Shown: piece by piece, positions 63,772 to 64,000 of the stretch
Position numbering within the stretch: position 1 is the stretch's first letter
How the letters are laid out: every line of letters starts with the position of its first letter
Source of the DNA: an uncultured Burkholderiales bacterium
Lineage (GTDB): Bacteria > Pseudomonadota > Gammaproteobacteria > Burkholderiales > Burkholderiaceae_C
DNA: 64,000 nt
NCBI GenBank assembly: GCA_903932865.1
Contig: CAIZHQ010000003.1
Span: 16,711 to 80,710 of the forward strand
Direction: 5' to 3'
The notes under the pieces: generated by a model
The model's input: the letters and a program-made list of their open reading frames with translations, nothing else
Told to the model about the DNA's origin: nothing
The model's database searches: none
Made by a program: the position numbers and the translations under genes

Positions 63772-63847
63772 TGGCAGGGGCAGTAGGAATCGAACCTACA
63801 ACCTTCGGTTTTGGAGACCGACGCTCTGCCAATTGAGCTATACCCCT
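63772..63847 (-). tRNA. tRNA-Trp (CCA)
   Basis: 76 nt including an encoded CCA. Anticodon CCA at 63812-63814. Acceptor 5' strand AGGGGTA pairs with the 3' TGCCCCT. Lies between tuf and secE, its usual place in betaproteobacteria. Confidence 0.95.
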
Positions 63848-63859
63848 ACGGCAAATTGT

Positions 63860-64000
63860 TTAAGCGATGATCTTGGCAACGACGCCAGCGCCAACCGTGC
63901 GGCCACCTTCGCGGATGGCAAAGCGCAAGCCTTCTTCCATCGCAATGGGGTTGATCAACTTCACAGTGATCGACACGTTGTCTCCTGGCATCACCATCTC
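63860..64000 (-). CDS. tuf: Elongation factor Tu, C-terminal fragment at window edge
   Basis: The last 46 codons are in the window: [15 protein letters not shown], then [19 protein letters not shown] and [12 protein letters not shown] before the TAA. This is domain 3 of EF-Tu. The rest lies beyond the window. It precedes tRNA-Trp in the tuf-trpT-secE order. Confidence 0.97.

Overview
The window is a stretch of a betaproteobacterial chromosome, most likely Burkholderiales of the Comamonadaceae type. The evidence is the gene order tuf-tRNA-Trp-secE-nusG-rplK-rplA-rplJ-rplL-rpoB-rpoC, the neighbouring LemA-like/rsmB/DUF4390/ntrY-like/ntrX-like block, and catabolic clusters rich in Bug receptors, LysR regulators and Liv-type transporters. 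No species can be named from the sequence alone.

Layout. (1) 1-15.6 kb is a catabolic cluster in two arms. A leftward operon holds a luciferase-like monooxygenase, a flavin reductase, an SDR, an acyl-CoA dehydrogenase and a CaiB-type CoA-transferase. It diverges from a LysR gene across a clear palindrome. A SMP-30 type lactonase gene converges on the LysR gene. A rightward operon holds an enoyl-CoA hydratase, an ADP-forming acyl-CoA synthetase, a pair of unequal acyl-CoA dehydrogenases, two SDR proteins (one a double-length fusion), a CMD-family protein and a Bug receptor. Together these could oxygenate a cyclic ketone, open the lactone and degrade the product by beta-oxidation; this is inference. 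(2) 16-19.8 kb is a livH-livMG(fused)-livF importer operon without its own binding protein, next to an IS30 transposase remnant. (3) 20.1-30.1 kb is a mirror-image pair of modules, each with a NodD-like LysR, a VanA-like Rieske oxygenase and a LivK-type binding protein, arranged around a decayed IS3-family element. The right module adds a feruloyl-CoA-synthase-like ligase. (4) 30.3-33.6 kb is chrB-chrA plus an MBL-fold protein with an altered metal motif, followed by a TonB-like protein. (5) 35-43.2 kb is a metal-efflux module: His-rich CzcI-like protein, TolC-type outer-membrane protein, a 213-aa His-tailed membrane protein, an adaptor, an HME-like RND pump, a small periplasmic protein, and an EamA transporter with a 62-residue His-rich tail. 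Regions 4 and 5 are bracketed by a 38-bp imperfect direct repeat. (6) 43.7-45.6 kb holds an unknown gene and a tyrosine recombinase directly downstream of the 3' end of tRNA-Phe, the usual right border of a genomic island extending leftwards. (7) From 45.75 kb to the end the content is core chromosome, all on the minus strand.

The contrast is sharp: everything left of tRNA-Phe is accessory (catabolism, metal resistance, mobile-element debris), and everything right of it is housekeeping. The left end of the putative island is not seen here. Starts were chosen from Shine-Dalgarno sequences, gene overlaps and family lengths, and alternatives are stated where they matter.
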